From CAVPKN01 sp964588495 (GTDB lineage: Bacteria; Chlamydiota; Chlamydiia; Chlamydiales; JAAKFR01): a DNA stretch of 64,000 bases. The stretch's first letter is position 1. Each line of letters begins with the position of its first letter. The notes beneath the pieces were generated by a model, which had not been told where the DNA came from, made no database searches, and worked only from the letters and a program-made list of their open reading frames with translations. The position numbers and the translations under genes were made by a program. Positions 24,121 to 32,747 of this stretch are shown one piece after another. The stretch covers positions 1-64,000 of the forward strand of contig CAZPPS010000003.1 of the NCBI GenBank assembly GCA_964588495.1. The letters run 5' to 3'.

Positions 24121-24222
24121 AGAGCTTGATAAGAAGGATTTGCTTGATATGCATGATAAAAAGATAAAATTTTATTTTTTTTCCTATCATGCATATCAAG
24201 CAAATCCTTCTTATCAAGCTCT
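24121..24222. repeat. Perfect 38-bp inverted repeat
   Basis: Arms 24121-24158 and 24185-24222 are exact reverse complements, separated by a 26-nt A/T-rich spacer; they start AGAGCTTGATAAGAAGG. The structure lies 39 bp after the stop of the minus-strand gene at 24262 and upstream of the TrmH gene start. A T-run occurs within the loop rather than after the arm. It may be a strong terminator or a recently arisen palindrome. Confidence 0.9.
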
Positions 24223-24261
24223 CTTTTAGCTTTTGCTGGAACATTTTTTGCAATATCAAGT

Positions 24262-24939
24262 CTATCTACATTCCACGCAAATCCCAGACGCACGCAGTTG
24301 GGGATGTTCATTGATCCACGCAAAACATTTTTTTCCAAGGCGGATCGGGGCCACCACTTTTTCCCCTCCCACAACAAAAGGAGTGGGAGATGTGGCTTTG
24401 CGGATCCACCGCTGAAATGCCAGGAAAAGGTCCATATTCTCAAAATCACGCGTTTTTCCAGTCTGGTAAGTCTCAGGATCGAGATAAACGTGGGGAAAGC
24501 CCGCCTGAATGCCCCAGCTGATGCTGTCACTGCTATAAACTTGCGTTCTAAACACCTTTTCTTCGGGATCAAAGCGAATCTGGTTGTGCTGGATCTGCAC
24601 GCAGGGCTCATGCACTTTTATAAGCCGCCTCTCTTCATCTGCCGGCATCGAAAACAAAGCCGTTTCTTTGAGGCTCCAAACACTCGAAAATAAAAGGCGA
24701 AATTCGGAAAAATGGGGAATTTGCCCTTTCTTTAGACATTCCACATAGACGCGGTATTTTTCTAGAAAAATAGACGGAGGATGAATCCCTTCCCCTTTAC
24801 GGGTGACGCTTCCCACTTCGTAGATTTTGAATGCGGGCATTTCCTCAAAAAGATTTTCCATCTCATCGGCATCGACAAGAAAAGGAATTTTAATCCATTT
24901 AGAGACTTGGAGCGGTTGGATCTTCTTGGACTCGAGCAT
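24262..24939 (-). CDS. Conserved hypothetical protein next to lspA
   Basis: The 225-aa soluble protein is not one I recognise. It has a FRLLFSSVWSLKETALF segment and an aromatic SWGIQAGFPHVYLDPETYQTG stretch, and its C-terminus (GICVECR) carries a CVEC pair. There is no signal peptide or membrane helix. Its start overlaps lspA by 41 bp, so it probably belongs to the dksA-lspA transcription unit. A later in-frame ATG (about residue 27) would shorten it. Confidence 0.6.
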   Translation of the reverse strand: MLESKKIQPLQVSKWIKIPFLVDADEMENLFEEMPAFKIYEVGSVTRKGEGIHPPSIFLEKYRVYVECLKKGQIPHFSEFRLLFSSVWSLKETALFSMPADEERRLIKVHEPCVQIQHNQIRFDPEEKVFRTQVYSSDSISWGIQAGFPHVYLDPETYQTGKTRDFENMDLFLAFQRWIRKATSPTPFVVGGEKVVAPIRLGKKCFAWINEHPQLRASGICVECR

Positions 24940-25453
24940 CTTGTTTCTTTATAAAGCTATTGATCAAAAGCCAGACGACCCCGATTGTGATACAGCTGTC
25001 TGCGACATTAAAAATGGGGAAATGGTAGCCCCACAAATTAAAATGCAGAAAATCGACCACAAACCCGTAGAGGAAAAAATCGATCACATTTCCTATCGCT
25101 CCTGTGCAGATTAGAACAAGAGGGACATCGATCTTGCGATTTTGATTGAGGAAGAAAAGATAAATAAATATTCCCAAAATCACAAGAAATCGGACGCCGA
25201 GGAGCACCATCTGGAAGTTGGCAAACATCCCCCAGGCAGCTCCCTTATTGATCGCGGGAGTGATCCAAAAATCGACTCCTAAAACATTGTGAAAAACAGG
25301 AATACTTGTGCACAAAGTATTTGCGCACATCTCGAAAAACGGGAGGACGTGGTAGATATAGGCTTTTGAAAAAAAATCGAGGAAAAGAAGTAAAAAGGCG
25401 AGGGCAATCAAGCAAGCTATTCGGATATAGCTTTGCATAAATGACCTTCGCAT
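24899..25453 (-). CDS. lspA: Lipoprotein signal peptidase II
   Basis: LspA cleaves the signal peptides of prolipoproteins after lipid attachment. This 184-aa inner-membrane aspartic peptidase has four helices. The two catalytic aspartates are in GNVIDFFLYGFVVDFLHF and FNVADSCITIG, and NKGAAWG is the usual third motif. In C. trachomatis lspA (CT408) also lies between dksA and the AgcS gene. A second ATG five codons in (MQSYIRI) could be the true start. Confidence 0.94.
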   Translation of the reverse strand: MRRSFMQSYIRIACLIALAFLLLFLDFFSKAYIYHVLPFFEMCANTLCTSIPVFHNVLGVDFWITPAINKGAAWGMFANFQMVLLGVRFLVILGIFIYLFFLNQNRKIDVPLVLICTGAIGNVIDFFLYGFVVDFLHFNLWGYHFPIFNVADSCITIGVVWLLINSFIKKQDARVQEDPTAPSL

Positions 25454-25469
25454 AGTTTACCTTTGAATC

Positions 25470-25844
25470 TTAGATTTCGTTCAATAGCCCTTTTTCAAAC
25501 TTTTCCTGGGCTTTTACAGTCATTGTAGCATAAGGAACAGCCTCCAGGCGAGCTAAAGGAATTTCTTCACCACTGACATCGCAAATACCATAAGTATTTT
25601 CATCAATTTTTTCCAAAGCTCTCTCAATTTGACGGAGCAATTGATATTCTTTGGTGGTCACTTCCAGGCTGATTGTCCGGTCAAAGTCATCTGTCCCCTG
25701 ATCTGCCTGATGCTGTGAATATCCTGTGGCTTCATCGGGGCGTTTTACTTCCCGTGTGGTTCCTTCAAGAGTGTGGGTCAGTTGAACCCTCATTTTCGTC
25801 AAACGATCTTTAAATTCCTCAACCTTTGGTTTTGTCAGCGCCAT
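25470..25844 (-). CDS. dksA: DksA/TraR-like protein lacking the zinc cysteines
   Basis: DksA proteins bind the RNA polymerase secondary channel and modulate initiation. The 124-aa product has the helical hairpin (residues 1-85), with DDFDRTISLEVTTKEY at the tip, and the DENTYGICDVSGEEIPLARLEAVPYAT globular end. Canonical DksA has four cysteines in that end; here only one remains, as in zinc-free DksA2-like proteins. It corresponds to C. trachomatis CT407. Whether it responds to ppGpp is unknown. It lies in a row with nrdR upstream and lspA downstream, each less than 20 bp away. Confidence 0.9.
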   Translation of the reverse strand: MALTKPKVEEFKDRLTKMRVQLTHTLEGTTREVKRPDEATGYSQHQADQGTDDFDRTISLEVTTKEYQLLRQIERALEKIDENTYGICDVSGEEIPLARLEAVPYATMTVKAQEKFEKGLLNEI

Positions 25845-25859
25845 GGCTCCTCTTTAAAA

Positions 25860-26309
25860 TTATTTTGATTCTATTGTCTGAATTGCGTGCATTAGTTCGC
25901 CTATATCCTTAAACCGGCGATAAACGCAAGCAAAACGTATGTAGGCAATCGTATCCATGCCCTTTAGATATTTCATTACTATTTCGCCGATTTCTTGTGT
26001 AGTAATCTCTCGCACCTGACTCTGTAAAATTTCGCTAGCGATCCCAGAAGCCAGGGCTTTAACCTGTTCATGGGAAATCCGGGTGTGGCGGCAGGCAGCA
26101 TCGAGGCCGGCAATCAGTTTCTGCTCTTGAAAGTCCTCATAGCGCCCATCACGCTTGAGAACTTGCATGGTCAATTCAACGGTTTCAAAAGTCGTAAATC
26201 TGCGAGTGCATTTTAGGCATTCCCGGCGTCTGCGGATCGCATTGGCTTCGGGAGCGTTGCGCGAATCGGTGACTTTTAACTCCTCATGGGCGCAAAAAGG
26301 ACACTTCAT
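25860..26309 (-). CDS. nrdR: Transcriptional repressor NrdR
   Basis: NrdR represses ribonucleotide reductase genes according to the dATP/ATP balance. The 149-aa product has an N-terminal zinc ribbon (CPFC at 3-6, CLKC at about 31-34) and an ATP-cone domain beginning VLKRDGRYEDF. The C. trachomatis homologue is CT406. No target NrdR box could be assigned in the window. It is divergent from ribE with an 81-bp gap. Confidence 0.94.
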   Translation of the reverse strand: MKCPFCAHEELKVTDSRNAPEANAIRRRRECLKCTRRFTTFETVELTMQVLKRDGRYEDFQEQKLIAGLDAACRHTRISHEQVKALASGIASEILQSQVREITTQEIGEIVMKYLKGMDTIAYIRFACVYRRFKDIGELMHAIQTIESK

Positions 26310-26390
26310 GAATTTCCAAATAAAATGTGTTGGCTGGTCAGGGTACTTTTTGTAAGGAAAGAAATCCAGTAATTTTTTATCCTAAATAGC

Positions 26391-27011
26391 ATGTACACAG
26401 GGATTATTCAAACAATTGGGGAAGTGGCGGCTCTTGAAAACAAAGGCTCTCACCTCAGCTACAGCGTGAAATTGCCAGATGATTGGCTTCAAAATTTGCA
26501 ACTGGGAGCGAGCGTTTCCATAGATGGCGTGTGCCAAACGGTTGTGAAAATTGAGGGAAATCAGGTCTTTTTTGATGCGATTGGTGAGACTTTGAGCCGC
26601 ACAACCCTTTGCAGCTTGAAATCGGGCTCTTTAGTCAACGTGGAAAGATCTGGCAAGATTGGAGATGAGGTTGGAGGACATTTGATGGCAGGACATGTGA
26701 GCTGCACAGCTTCCATTTTGACAATTGTGGACAATGCCTACACTTTTAAATGCCCTCAAGAGTATATGAAATACCTTTTTTCCAAAGGTTTTATTGCCAT
26801 TAACGGCGCCAGCTTAACTCTCGTCGATGTGAATCGCAAAGAAAACACTTTTTCTGTCCATTTGATACCAGAAACTCTCGCTAGAACGACTCTAGGCCAA
26901 AAAAAAGTAGGGGCTTCTGTTAACCTTGAGTTTGATCCACTGATTCAAGCGGCAGTTGAGACAGTTTTGAACGTACTGGGGACATCAGGAGCTTGTCTCC
27001 CTCAGCATTAA
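26391..27011 (+). CDS. ribE: Riboflavin synthase, alpha chain
   Basis: The enzyme dismutates two lumazine molecules to riboflavin. Two homologous barrels are visible: MYTGIIQTIGEV with VSIDGVCQTVV, and GHLMAGHV with INGASLTLVDV. The length of 206 aa is typical. It matches CT405 (named ribC there), next to nrdR. Its final 92 bp run opposite the Inc-like GNAT gene, an unusually long convergent overlap. Confidence 0.94.
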   Translation: MYTGIIQTIGEVAALENKGSHLSYSVKLPDDWLQNLQLGASVSIDGVCQTVVKIEGNQVFFDAIGETLSRTTLCSLKSGSLVNVERSGKIGDEVGGHLMAGHVSCTASILTIVDNAYTFKCPQEYMKYLFSKGFIAINGASLTLVDVNRKENTFSVHLIPETLARTTLGQKKVGASVNLEFDPLIQAAVETVLNVLGTSGACLPQH

Positions 27012-27915
27012 CTTTGTAACCTAATGCACTATAGATTTTGAGGGCCACGCGATCCTCTGGATGCACTTGGGAATAAAATAACCCAGACTCCTTCGACTGC
27101 ATGAAAAGCACTAGCTTACTTGCTATCCCTTGGTCATGAGCGGAAACTTTAATTGCCAGGTTGTGGAAACAAAGAGCATTTTCTTTAACTTCTTGAAGAC
27201 AGATAACCGCTACAATCTTTTGATCAAAATCGCGCAGAACATAAGGAGTGTTGCCTCGTCTAAAAAAGTCGCCGTCTTCCCATTCGTCAAATTCTGGAAT
27301 TGTTTCGAGACAAAGTTGAGCCATATCCCCAATATCAGCCTCAAGAGCCGGTTCAAAACTCATTTTTTCAAAACTGTGTTGCTGACCTACAAAACGTGTG
27401 TCAATCTCCACAAGGCGCCCATTATCGATGAGCGGGACAAAAGCCCCATGAATGTTTGTGATAAAATCTGTTGCGCCTGGCTTGTCTGAAATCGCTCTCA
27501 GAATCGCGTAGAACTTCTCATGGACATGGACATCGTCAAAACCATCGGTCAAACAATTTTGTATTAATTGACGCTCCCATTTCTGTATGCCCCCGATTTT
27601 ATTTAATTCAACAAACCGATTTTCAGCGACAAACGGCCCGGGCTTATACCGGACGATGAAAAGCATAGCAGCTGCCCCACACCCCAAAGCACCCCCGCTG
27701 AAAAACAGAATCATACACCCTCCAGCCCCCAAGGATTCTAGAGGAGCCAACCAGGTCCAGGTCTTAACAAGAGAAGTCATCCCAAAAGCCGCATAAGAGG
27801 CCCCCAAAATCCCCGCTACCAGGATGGTAACCGTTGTAAAGGTTAAAACCGTCCTAACCCAAGGCTTCATCACATAAACATAAGGAACATCTGAAATATG
27901 GGAAATTTGACTCAT
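26920..27915 (-). CDS. Inc-like membrane protein with C-terminal GNAT domain
   Basis: The 331-aa protein has two hydrophobic segments near the N-terminus (about residues 19-47 and 61-88) joined by a short polar loop, the bilobed layout of chlamydial Inc proteins. A linker leads to a GNAT acetyltransferase domain (about 190-320): FYSQVHPEDRVALKIYSALGYK is the C-terminal GNAT strand, and VSAHDQGIASKLVLFM resembles the acetyl-CoA loop (Q-x-x-G-x-A). If inserted in the inclusion membrane, the GNAT domain would face the host cytosol, where acetyl-CoA is available. Topology and secretion are inference. Confidence 0.7.
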   Translation of the reverse strand: MSQISHISDVPYVYVMKPWVRTVLTFTTVTILVAGILGASYAAFGMTSLVKTWTWLAPLESLGAGGCMILFFSGGALGCGAAAMLFIVRYKPGPFVAENRFVELNKIGGIQKWERQLIQNCLTDGFDDVHVHEKFYAILRAISDKPGATDFITNIHGAFVPLIDNGRLVEIDTRFVGQQHSFEKMSFEPALEADIGDMAQLCLETIPEFDEWEDGDFFRRGNTPYVLRDFDQKIVAVICLQEVKENALCFHNLAIKVSAHDQGIASKLVLFMQSKESGLFYSQVHPEDRVALKIYSALGYKVNAEGDKLLMSPVRSKLSQLPLESVDQTQG

Positions 27916-27973
27916 AACATATTAATTATAAACAATTTATATTAATACAATATTAAGAAAGTAAATAATTAAT

Positions 27974-28144
27974 TTGGAGTGCAGTGACTTGGCCTAACGC
28001 ATCTTTAGAGCACAAGGCCAGGCGTTGCCAACAAGCTAATCCCCCAAACTTTAGCGACGGAAAACCTAATTAAAAAAAGGCGTTAGACTAAGTCACCGCA
28101 CTCCAAAGATGGATTTTTTGGAGTGCGGTGACTTAGTCTAACGC
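27974..28144. repeat. REP-like inverted repeat plus an extra arm
   Basis: The family arm TTGGAGTGC(A/G)GTGACTT starts at 27974 and its complement AAGTCACCGCACTCCAA ends at 28106; a third, directly oriented arm follows at 28119-28144. The whole fills the gap between the Inc-like GNAT gene and the 28169 gene. The third arm suggests a neighbouring partial copy. Confidence 0.8.
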
Positions 28145-28168
28145 TTTCTATCGGATACGGTATATGAT

Positions 28169-28438
28169 TTATTTGCTGCGGCGGCAAACTTTGTGGGCAG
28201 CAGCTTTCGCTGAGCAAGCAATATCCTTTGCTTTATCCACAAGCTCTGCAGTTTGCTCGCACATGTCATCGTAAAAATCGCACGTTTTATCCGAAATGTC
28301 ATGATATTTGTTAACGAGGTCTTTGCGTGTTTTGTTGCCGCTTTTAGGTGCCAGTAGAAGAGCTGTGATGCCCCCTACAAGACCGCCGAAAATTGCGCCA
28401 GCTGCAAAACCTTTCTTTCCACTCGAGCGATGAGCCAT
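28169..28438 (-). CDS. YtxH-like small membrane protein
   Basis: The 89-aa protein has one glycine-rich N-terminal hydrophobic segment (AAGAIFGGLVGGITALLLAPKSG), the signature of YtxH-domain proteins, followed by a helical tail with several cysteines. Family members are envelope-associated and of unknown function in most bacteria. It begins 3 bp after the stop of the DUF948-like gene, so the pair is co-transcribed. Such pairs are common next to each other in bacteria. Confidence 0.8.
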   Translation of the reverse strand: MAHRSSGKKGFAAGAIFGGLVGGITALLLAPKSGNKTRKDLVNKYHDISDKTCDFYDDMCEQTAELVDKAKDIACSAKAAAHKVCRRSK

Positions 28439-28441
28439 ATT

Positions 28442-28780
28442 TTATCTCCTTCTCTCTTTAATTTTTTGCCATAGCGCTAAGCCAATCAGCGCCCACTCAG
28501 CTACTTCCATAGCAGTCGTCGTCCCTGTTCTTTTTTGTAGTGACTCTGTTCTTATGTCAGCTTCGACATCTGCTAATTTTTTTTCTGCCTGCTTTTCCAT
28601 CACATTCCCCGCTCTTGAAACGACCCGAAAAAGGGGGTCTAAAGAATGGAGTTTGTGTTCAACGTCATCGACCGTCTTTCTCATTGACACAAGGGCCAAA
28701 ATGACAAAGACAACCAAGACAACAAAAGCTACGGCAATAAGACCAATACTAATTGCTACTAACCAATTTTCCCAGATCAT
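28442..28780 (-). CDS. DUF948-like single-helix membrane protein
   Basis: The 112-aa protein has one N-terminal membrane helix (VAISIGLIAVAFVVLVVFVILALVS) followed by a coiled-coil-like region (MRKTVDDVEHKLHSLDPLFRVV) as in DUF948 proteins, and ends with a hydrophobic patch and basic residues. Its partner downstream is the YtxH-like gene, a frequent association. Function unknown; an envelope-stress or scaffolding role is sometimes suggested for the family. Confidence 0.75.
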   Translation of the reverse strand: MIWENWLVAISIGLIAVAFVVLVVFVILALVSMRKTVDDVEHKLHSLDPLFRVVSRAGNVMEKQAEKKLADVEADIRTESLQKRTGTTTAMEVAEWALIGLALWQKIKERRR

Positions 28781-28845
28781 AATAATAAATCTCTCTATAA
28801 TTATGATTTAATTATTGATTATAACGATTAATTTGTAAATAAAGT

Positions 28846-30195
28846 TTATGCAACTTCTTCGAAAGCTTTTGACTCAACAACTTCGGTTTCCACAAAAGCA
28901 ATTTCATGCCTTAAACGGAAAATGGCGGCCAAGTTGATCATCAAAAGAAGAGCCCCTGAGATGGACATTACCATAAGGGCTTGGCTTTGTGGAGTGAAAG
29001 AGAAAAAGATAAAGGCTGCTATTCCATAGCAGATATAGCCCCTTTTGCCCCAACGGGGGCTTAAGTAGTGGGCGCATTTCATACCCACTACAAAGTAGGC
29101 GATGATTGTGGTATAGCCTGTTGCGATAAAAAAGAGAGGGATAAACACTTCCATAAACGGGAAGTAATGGCTTAAGCCCACTTGGACAAGCTGCGAACCT
29201 AAAAGTGGCTCATCGGCTTTCCAAACACCTGATACTAAGACAATCAGAATACTAATTGTACAAATTGCATTGTCGATCAAAACACCCAAAATCGCAAGAC
29301 GGGACTGTCTTTCGGGATGCATTGTGCGCGATTCACTCTGAATAATAGAATCATAGCCAATACCAATATCGGCAGAGTAGGCAGCGCGTGATATTCCGTG
29401 CTGGATCGCTAAAAAGACGCCTGCTCCTGCAAAGCCACCCACTGCCGCATGTCCTGTAAAGGCTGATTTAAACACGCTAGCCATAAGAGCCGGGAGGATT
29501 GGAGCTTCTTTTCCAATGACCCAAAGGCCAATGATAAGATAAATAATCAAAAAGACTGGCATGACCAGGCTTGAGATCTTCCCAATTCTTTCCACTCCCC
29601 CAAGCCCTGCATAAAGAACGGATGTTAAAAGCACTCCAATCACAATAGAGCGGGGAACATGCCAGTTCGAGGTGATGCTTTCCGTAAGAACTGAAAACTG
29701 ATAGATCTCAACGCCATAAATACAGAGGAAAAAAGCAACGATCAGGGGAAGAAGGGGATTTTTAAAGGCCCGACTTAAGTAATACATAGGGCCGCCATCG
29801 TAGCCCCCCTCGCCATTGATGACGCGGAACTTGAAACCGATATAGATTTCGCAATATTTGACAATTGCCCCAATAATGCCTGCAATCCAGACCCAAACAA
29901 GGGCTCCGGGTCCGCCGATTTGAACGGCAGTCACAATCCCAACCACGTTCCCAATACCAATCATTCCTCCCGTTGAGGCAAAAAAGGCCTTGAGCGGGTG
30001 GATTCCACGGTCACCTTCGTGGCTATTCTTCAGAAAATAAAGAAAAGTTTTACAAATGCGAGGAAGCGCGCAGATTTGATAAAAGCCCGATTTTATCGAG
30101 AGAAACAAACCGAGCACCATAATGAGGATAAAGGCAAAGTACCCCCAAAAAATCTCATCAAGCTGAGACAACAATTGAAAGACGCTATTTATCAT
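28846..30195 (-). CDS. Sodium:alanine/glycine symporter (AgcS family)
   Basis: The 449-aa secondary transporter imports alanine or glycine with sodium. Family hallmarks include AFFASTGGMIGIGNVVGIVTAVQIGGPGALVWVW near the N-terminus, GGYDGGPMYYL, and GISRAAYSADIGIGYDSIIQSE. About ten helices are predicted. It corresponds to dagA (CT409) beside lspA in C. trachomatis. Alanine uptake fits the GlyA and DapF cell-wall theme. The start ATG at 30195 gives MINSVFQLLSQLDE, a usual N-terminus. Confidence 0.93.
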   Translation of the reverse strand: MINSVFQLLSQLDEIFWGYFAFILIMVLGLFLSIKSGFYQICALPRICKTFLYFLKNSHEGDRGIHPLKAFFASTGGMIGIGNVVGIVTAVQIGGPGALVWVWIAGIIGAIVKYCEIYIGFKFRVINGEGGYDGGPMYYLSRAFKNPLLPLIVAFFLCIYGVEIYQFSVLTESITSNWHVPRSIVIGVLLTSVLYAGLGGVERIGKISSLVMPVFLIIYLIIGLWVIGKEAPILPALMASVFKSAFTGHAAVGGFAGAGVFLAIQHGISRAAYSADIGIGYDSIIQSESRTMHPERQSRLAILGVLIDNAICTISILIVLVSGVWKADEPLLGSQLVQVGLSHYFPFMEVFIPLFFIATGYTTIIAYFVVGMKCAHYLSPRWGKRGYICYGIAAFIFFSFTPQSQALMVMSISGALLLMINLAAIFRLRHEIAFVETEVVESKAFEEVA

Positions 30196-30239
30196 GGCTC
30201 AAACAGTTTACAAAATCCTCGAATTTTGTGCTACAAAGA

Positions 30240-30490
30240 TTAACCCTTTTCCCTCCCCTGCCCTTGCCCGTTAAAAAACAACGCGAAGAACATAGTCTTA
30301 AAGATGCCAAGAGAAAAAACATGCAAATTCCCTTCTCTGTGTCCTCTGCGTTCTCTGTGGTTCAATAAATTTATACAACGTTGATAGCCAAAGCGTTGCG
30401 AGAAATAATAACCACAGAGGACGAAGAGAAGGAAAACAACATACCTCACTCTTTGCGTCTTTGAGTCTCTGCTATCTTTGCGTTTTATTT
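30240..30490. repeat. Intergenic inverted repeats upstream of the F-box genes
   Basis: The 390-bp gap holds one CTCTGTGGTT to AACCACAGAG inverted repeat (about 30330-30364 and 30408-30432) and a neighbouring CTTTGCGTCTTTGAG run to about 30485. A GC-rich CCCTGCCCTTGCCCG stretch lies at 30253-30269. No gene is visible. The F-box gene's promoter should lie between 30490 and 30585. Confidence 0.7.
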
Positions 30491-30585
30491 CTCCCCGACG
30501 TGCAGATAGAAGCAGAGAGGTTGATTTTCATTGAACACTATAGAGTTCGAGACATATTATACTCTCATTCTAACGGATTTATCTC

Positions 30586-32193
30586 ATGCTTCCTGTCAAT
30601 CAAACTAACACCCGTTTAAACACCGCTAGTCCCCTCCACAGCCAAGCCTCTCCTATAAATGAATGTGCCTTAAAACGATTGCCTCAAGGAGAAGCGGAGG
30701 ATTCCCGTTTACAGAAAAAACCCAAGCTCAAACGGGAAACTTCGACTCCCATTCTTTCGCAAAAAATCCTTCCTCAATCTTTTTGGATAGAACTTCCAGA
30801 AGAAATTAACTTATATATCTTTAGCTTCTTGAGCTTGGATGATCATAAAACAGCCTTGATAGTTTCAAAAGGCCGGAGAGATTGTATACTCCTTGCCCTG
30901 ATTCACTTATTTAATAGGAATCAAGTCAATGGCTTACTCAATTACGATCTTCTGCTTGAAGCGATGAAAACCCATGGGGCCCAGGCAAGAGCATTGAGTA
31001 TCCGGCCTAGAATCTTCAACAACATCGACACCACACACGTCAACAAATTATTAGATTATTGTCTTAAATTAAATCAGTTGCAGGTCAATTCTAGCAGAGT
31101 CGACCACACCTTTTTGTATCGCCTGAAAAGCTTAGCCTCTTTGCAGAGCTTATCGATCACTTGGAACACTAAAATGTTGCTCGGGGGCTTAGATCAAATT
31201 GCTGCCCATACCGGCTTGACAAGGCTATCTATCTGGGCAGATAGCGATCGAATTAAAGACACCGCCATCCGAAGGCTCTCCAAACTTGTGAATTTGCAAT
31301 TTTTTAGCCTCACTTGCACCCAGTTTACCGATGCGGGGCTTAAGTTTTTTGGTCTTTGGACTCAGCTGAAAACTCTTGAACTTAAACAGACCCAGATTAC
31401 CGGACAGGGCTTTACAAGCCTTAAACACTTGACTCTAGAAAATCTTAAAGTCACCAATCATAGCTTACGTGATGACGAGCTGAGCCACATCCCCTCTAAA
31501 AGTTCTCTAAAAACTCTGGACTTGTTCGGAGGACTCACAATTTCAGCCCTAGGAATGACAGCTTTTGAACAATTTGTTTCCCTGACGGACCTTAATTTGG
31601 GAGGTAATGGCCTCACCGATCGGGACATTATATCCCTGCCATTATTAACAAATCTGACGATTCTGAATATCCAACGGAACAAAGAGATTACAGACAACGG
31701 GATTGCATCTTTGCCGCAGTTTGTCAATTTGACACATCTGGACATGAGCGAATGTCCTAAAATCAAAGGGACAGGATTCGAAAACTTTTCACAACTCGTA
31801 AATTTAAATACCCTGATCTTGGCCTTTTGCCAGAACCTTCATGGGAAAAACCTCATATATCTCAGCTTGAATCACGAGCTCCAAGTGATCAATTTGCATT
31901 ACTGCATTTACATTACCAATGAAGATCTCAAAGCTTTTTCTCCCCTTCTGAATCTGCGAAAAGTAGATCTGAATAAGTGCTGCTCAATCAGCGATAATGG
32001 TCTTTCCCATTTCTCAACGTTAACAAATTTGATCGAACTGCGTTTATTTCAAGCCGCAAACGTGACTCAAGAAGCAATTTCAGAATACTTATGGCAAACA
32101 AGAATCAATTATTTTAACATCTATATCGGTGAGAAAAAATATGAGAGACCGGTCGTACCGATTTCAATTGACATGGAGGTAGAAAATGTTTAA
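30586..32193 (+). CDS. F-box and leucine-rich-repeat protein
   Basis: Residues 67-105 form an F-box (ELPEEINLYIFSFLSLDDHKTALIVSKG), the eukaryotic module that binds Skp1 in SCF ubiquitin ligases. From about residue 145 on, leucine-rich repeats follow, including L..L.L....ITD.G(I/L)..L units of the cysteine-containing/GALA type. The N-terminal 66 residues are basic and low-complexity, as in type III-secreted proteins. The protein would therefore select host targets for ubiquitination; this is inference from domains. It overlaps the next gene by 8 bp and has a paralogue at 32748. Confidence 0.85.
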   Translation: MLPVNQTNTRLNTASPLHSQASPINECALKRLPQGEAEDSRLQKKPKLKRETSTPILSQKILPQSFWIELPEEINLYIFSFLSLDDHKTALIVSKGRRDCILLALIHLFNRNQVNGLLNYDLLLEAMKTHGAQARALSIRPRIFNNIDTTHVNKLLDYCLKLNQLQVNSSRVDHTFLYRLKSLASLQSLSITWNTKMLLGGLDQIAAHTGLTRLSIWADSDRIKDTAIRRLSKLVNLQFFSLTCTQFTDAGLKFFGLWTQLKTLELKQTQITGQGFTSLKHLTLENLKVTNHSLRDDELSHIPSKSSLKTLDLFGGLTISALGMTAFEQFVSLTDLNLGGNGLTDRDIISLPLLTNLTILNIQRNKEITDNGIASLPQFVNLTHLDMSECPKIKGTGFENFSQLVNLNTLILAFCQNLHGKNLIYLSLNHELQVINLHYCIYITNEDLKAFSPLLNLRKVDLNKCCSISDNGLSHFSTLTNLIELRLFQAANVTQEAISEYLWQTRINYFNIYIGEKKYERPVVPISIDMEVENV

Positions 32194-32674
32194 ACGTCTA
32201 ATTCAGGTAGTTCCTTTTGCAGCCTGTTTGCAATTAATGGGAGATCCTGTAACTCCTCAAACGATTTTGGCCGACGGAGTCGACCATTTGGTTTCGGTGA
32301 ATCCCTACACTTCAGAATCGGGCGAGGCGCGCAAAGGAACCGTTGCTGCCACTTTGAATAACATCGCGCGTCTCAACGAACTTCTCTTAAAAGAAAACAA
32401 CCGCGAGACTGAAGACGAGATTCGATCCATTATTTCTTCGATAGACAAGCTGATCCCATCACTGAAAGTGATCGGCATGTTTGATCTCTTCGAACCTTCC
32501 CATTGGCTCGGCCACGGGGAACAAATCGGGCGCATTGTAGCTCTATCCCTTTACTTAAAGCACTATCCGGAAAAAGACACGGCGAATTTAGGACAAAAAA
32601 TTGTCAATTTAGGTTCGGTTGTCAAATCGCAAAGCGTCAAAGATTTATTTCAGTCGATCCCAAGAACTAAATAA
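32186..32674 (+). CDS. Unknown protein between the two F-box genes
   Basis: I do not recognise this 162-aa protein. It starts inside the upstream F-box gene's end (8-bp overlap), so the two are probably coupled. The N-terminus (MFKRLIQVVPFAACLQLMG) is moderately hydrophobic and might be a signal-like segment; the rest is helical and charged, with a tail of Ser/Gln/Lys. No known motif. Co-expression with an F-box effector suggests a related role or a chaperone-like function, but size and composition do not match a typical type III chaperone. Confidence 0.55.
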   Translation: MFKRLIQVVPFAACLQLMGDPVTPQTILADGVDHLVSVNPYTSESGEARKGTVAATLNNIARLNELLLKENNRETEDEIRSIISSIDKLIPSLKVIGMFDLFEPSHWLGHGEQIGRIVALSLYLKHYPEKDTANLGQKIVNLGSVVKSQSVKDLFQSIPRTK

Positions 32675-32747
32675 ATTTTTCTTTGTAGCAATTCGACCTT
32701 GGATAGTGTATCATTTTATGCTTACCTGCTTAAAATGAGGATTTTCC

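Noticed and set aside
24075..24611. Open frame running through the 38-bp inverted repeat
   Set aside because: It is a shifted frame over the real gene at 24262-24939 and includes the non-coding palindrome; its residues are not protein-like.
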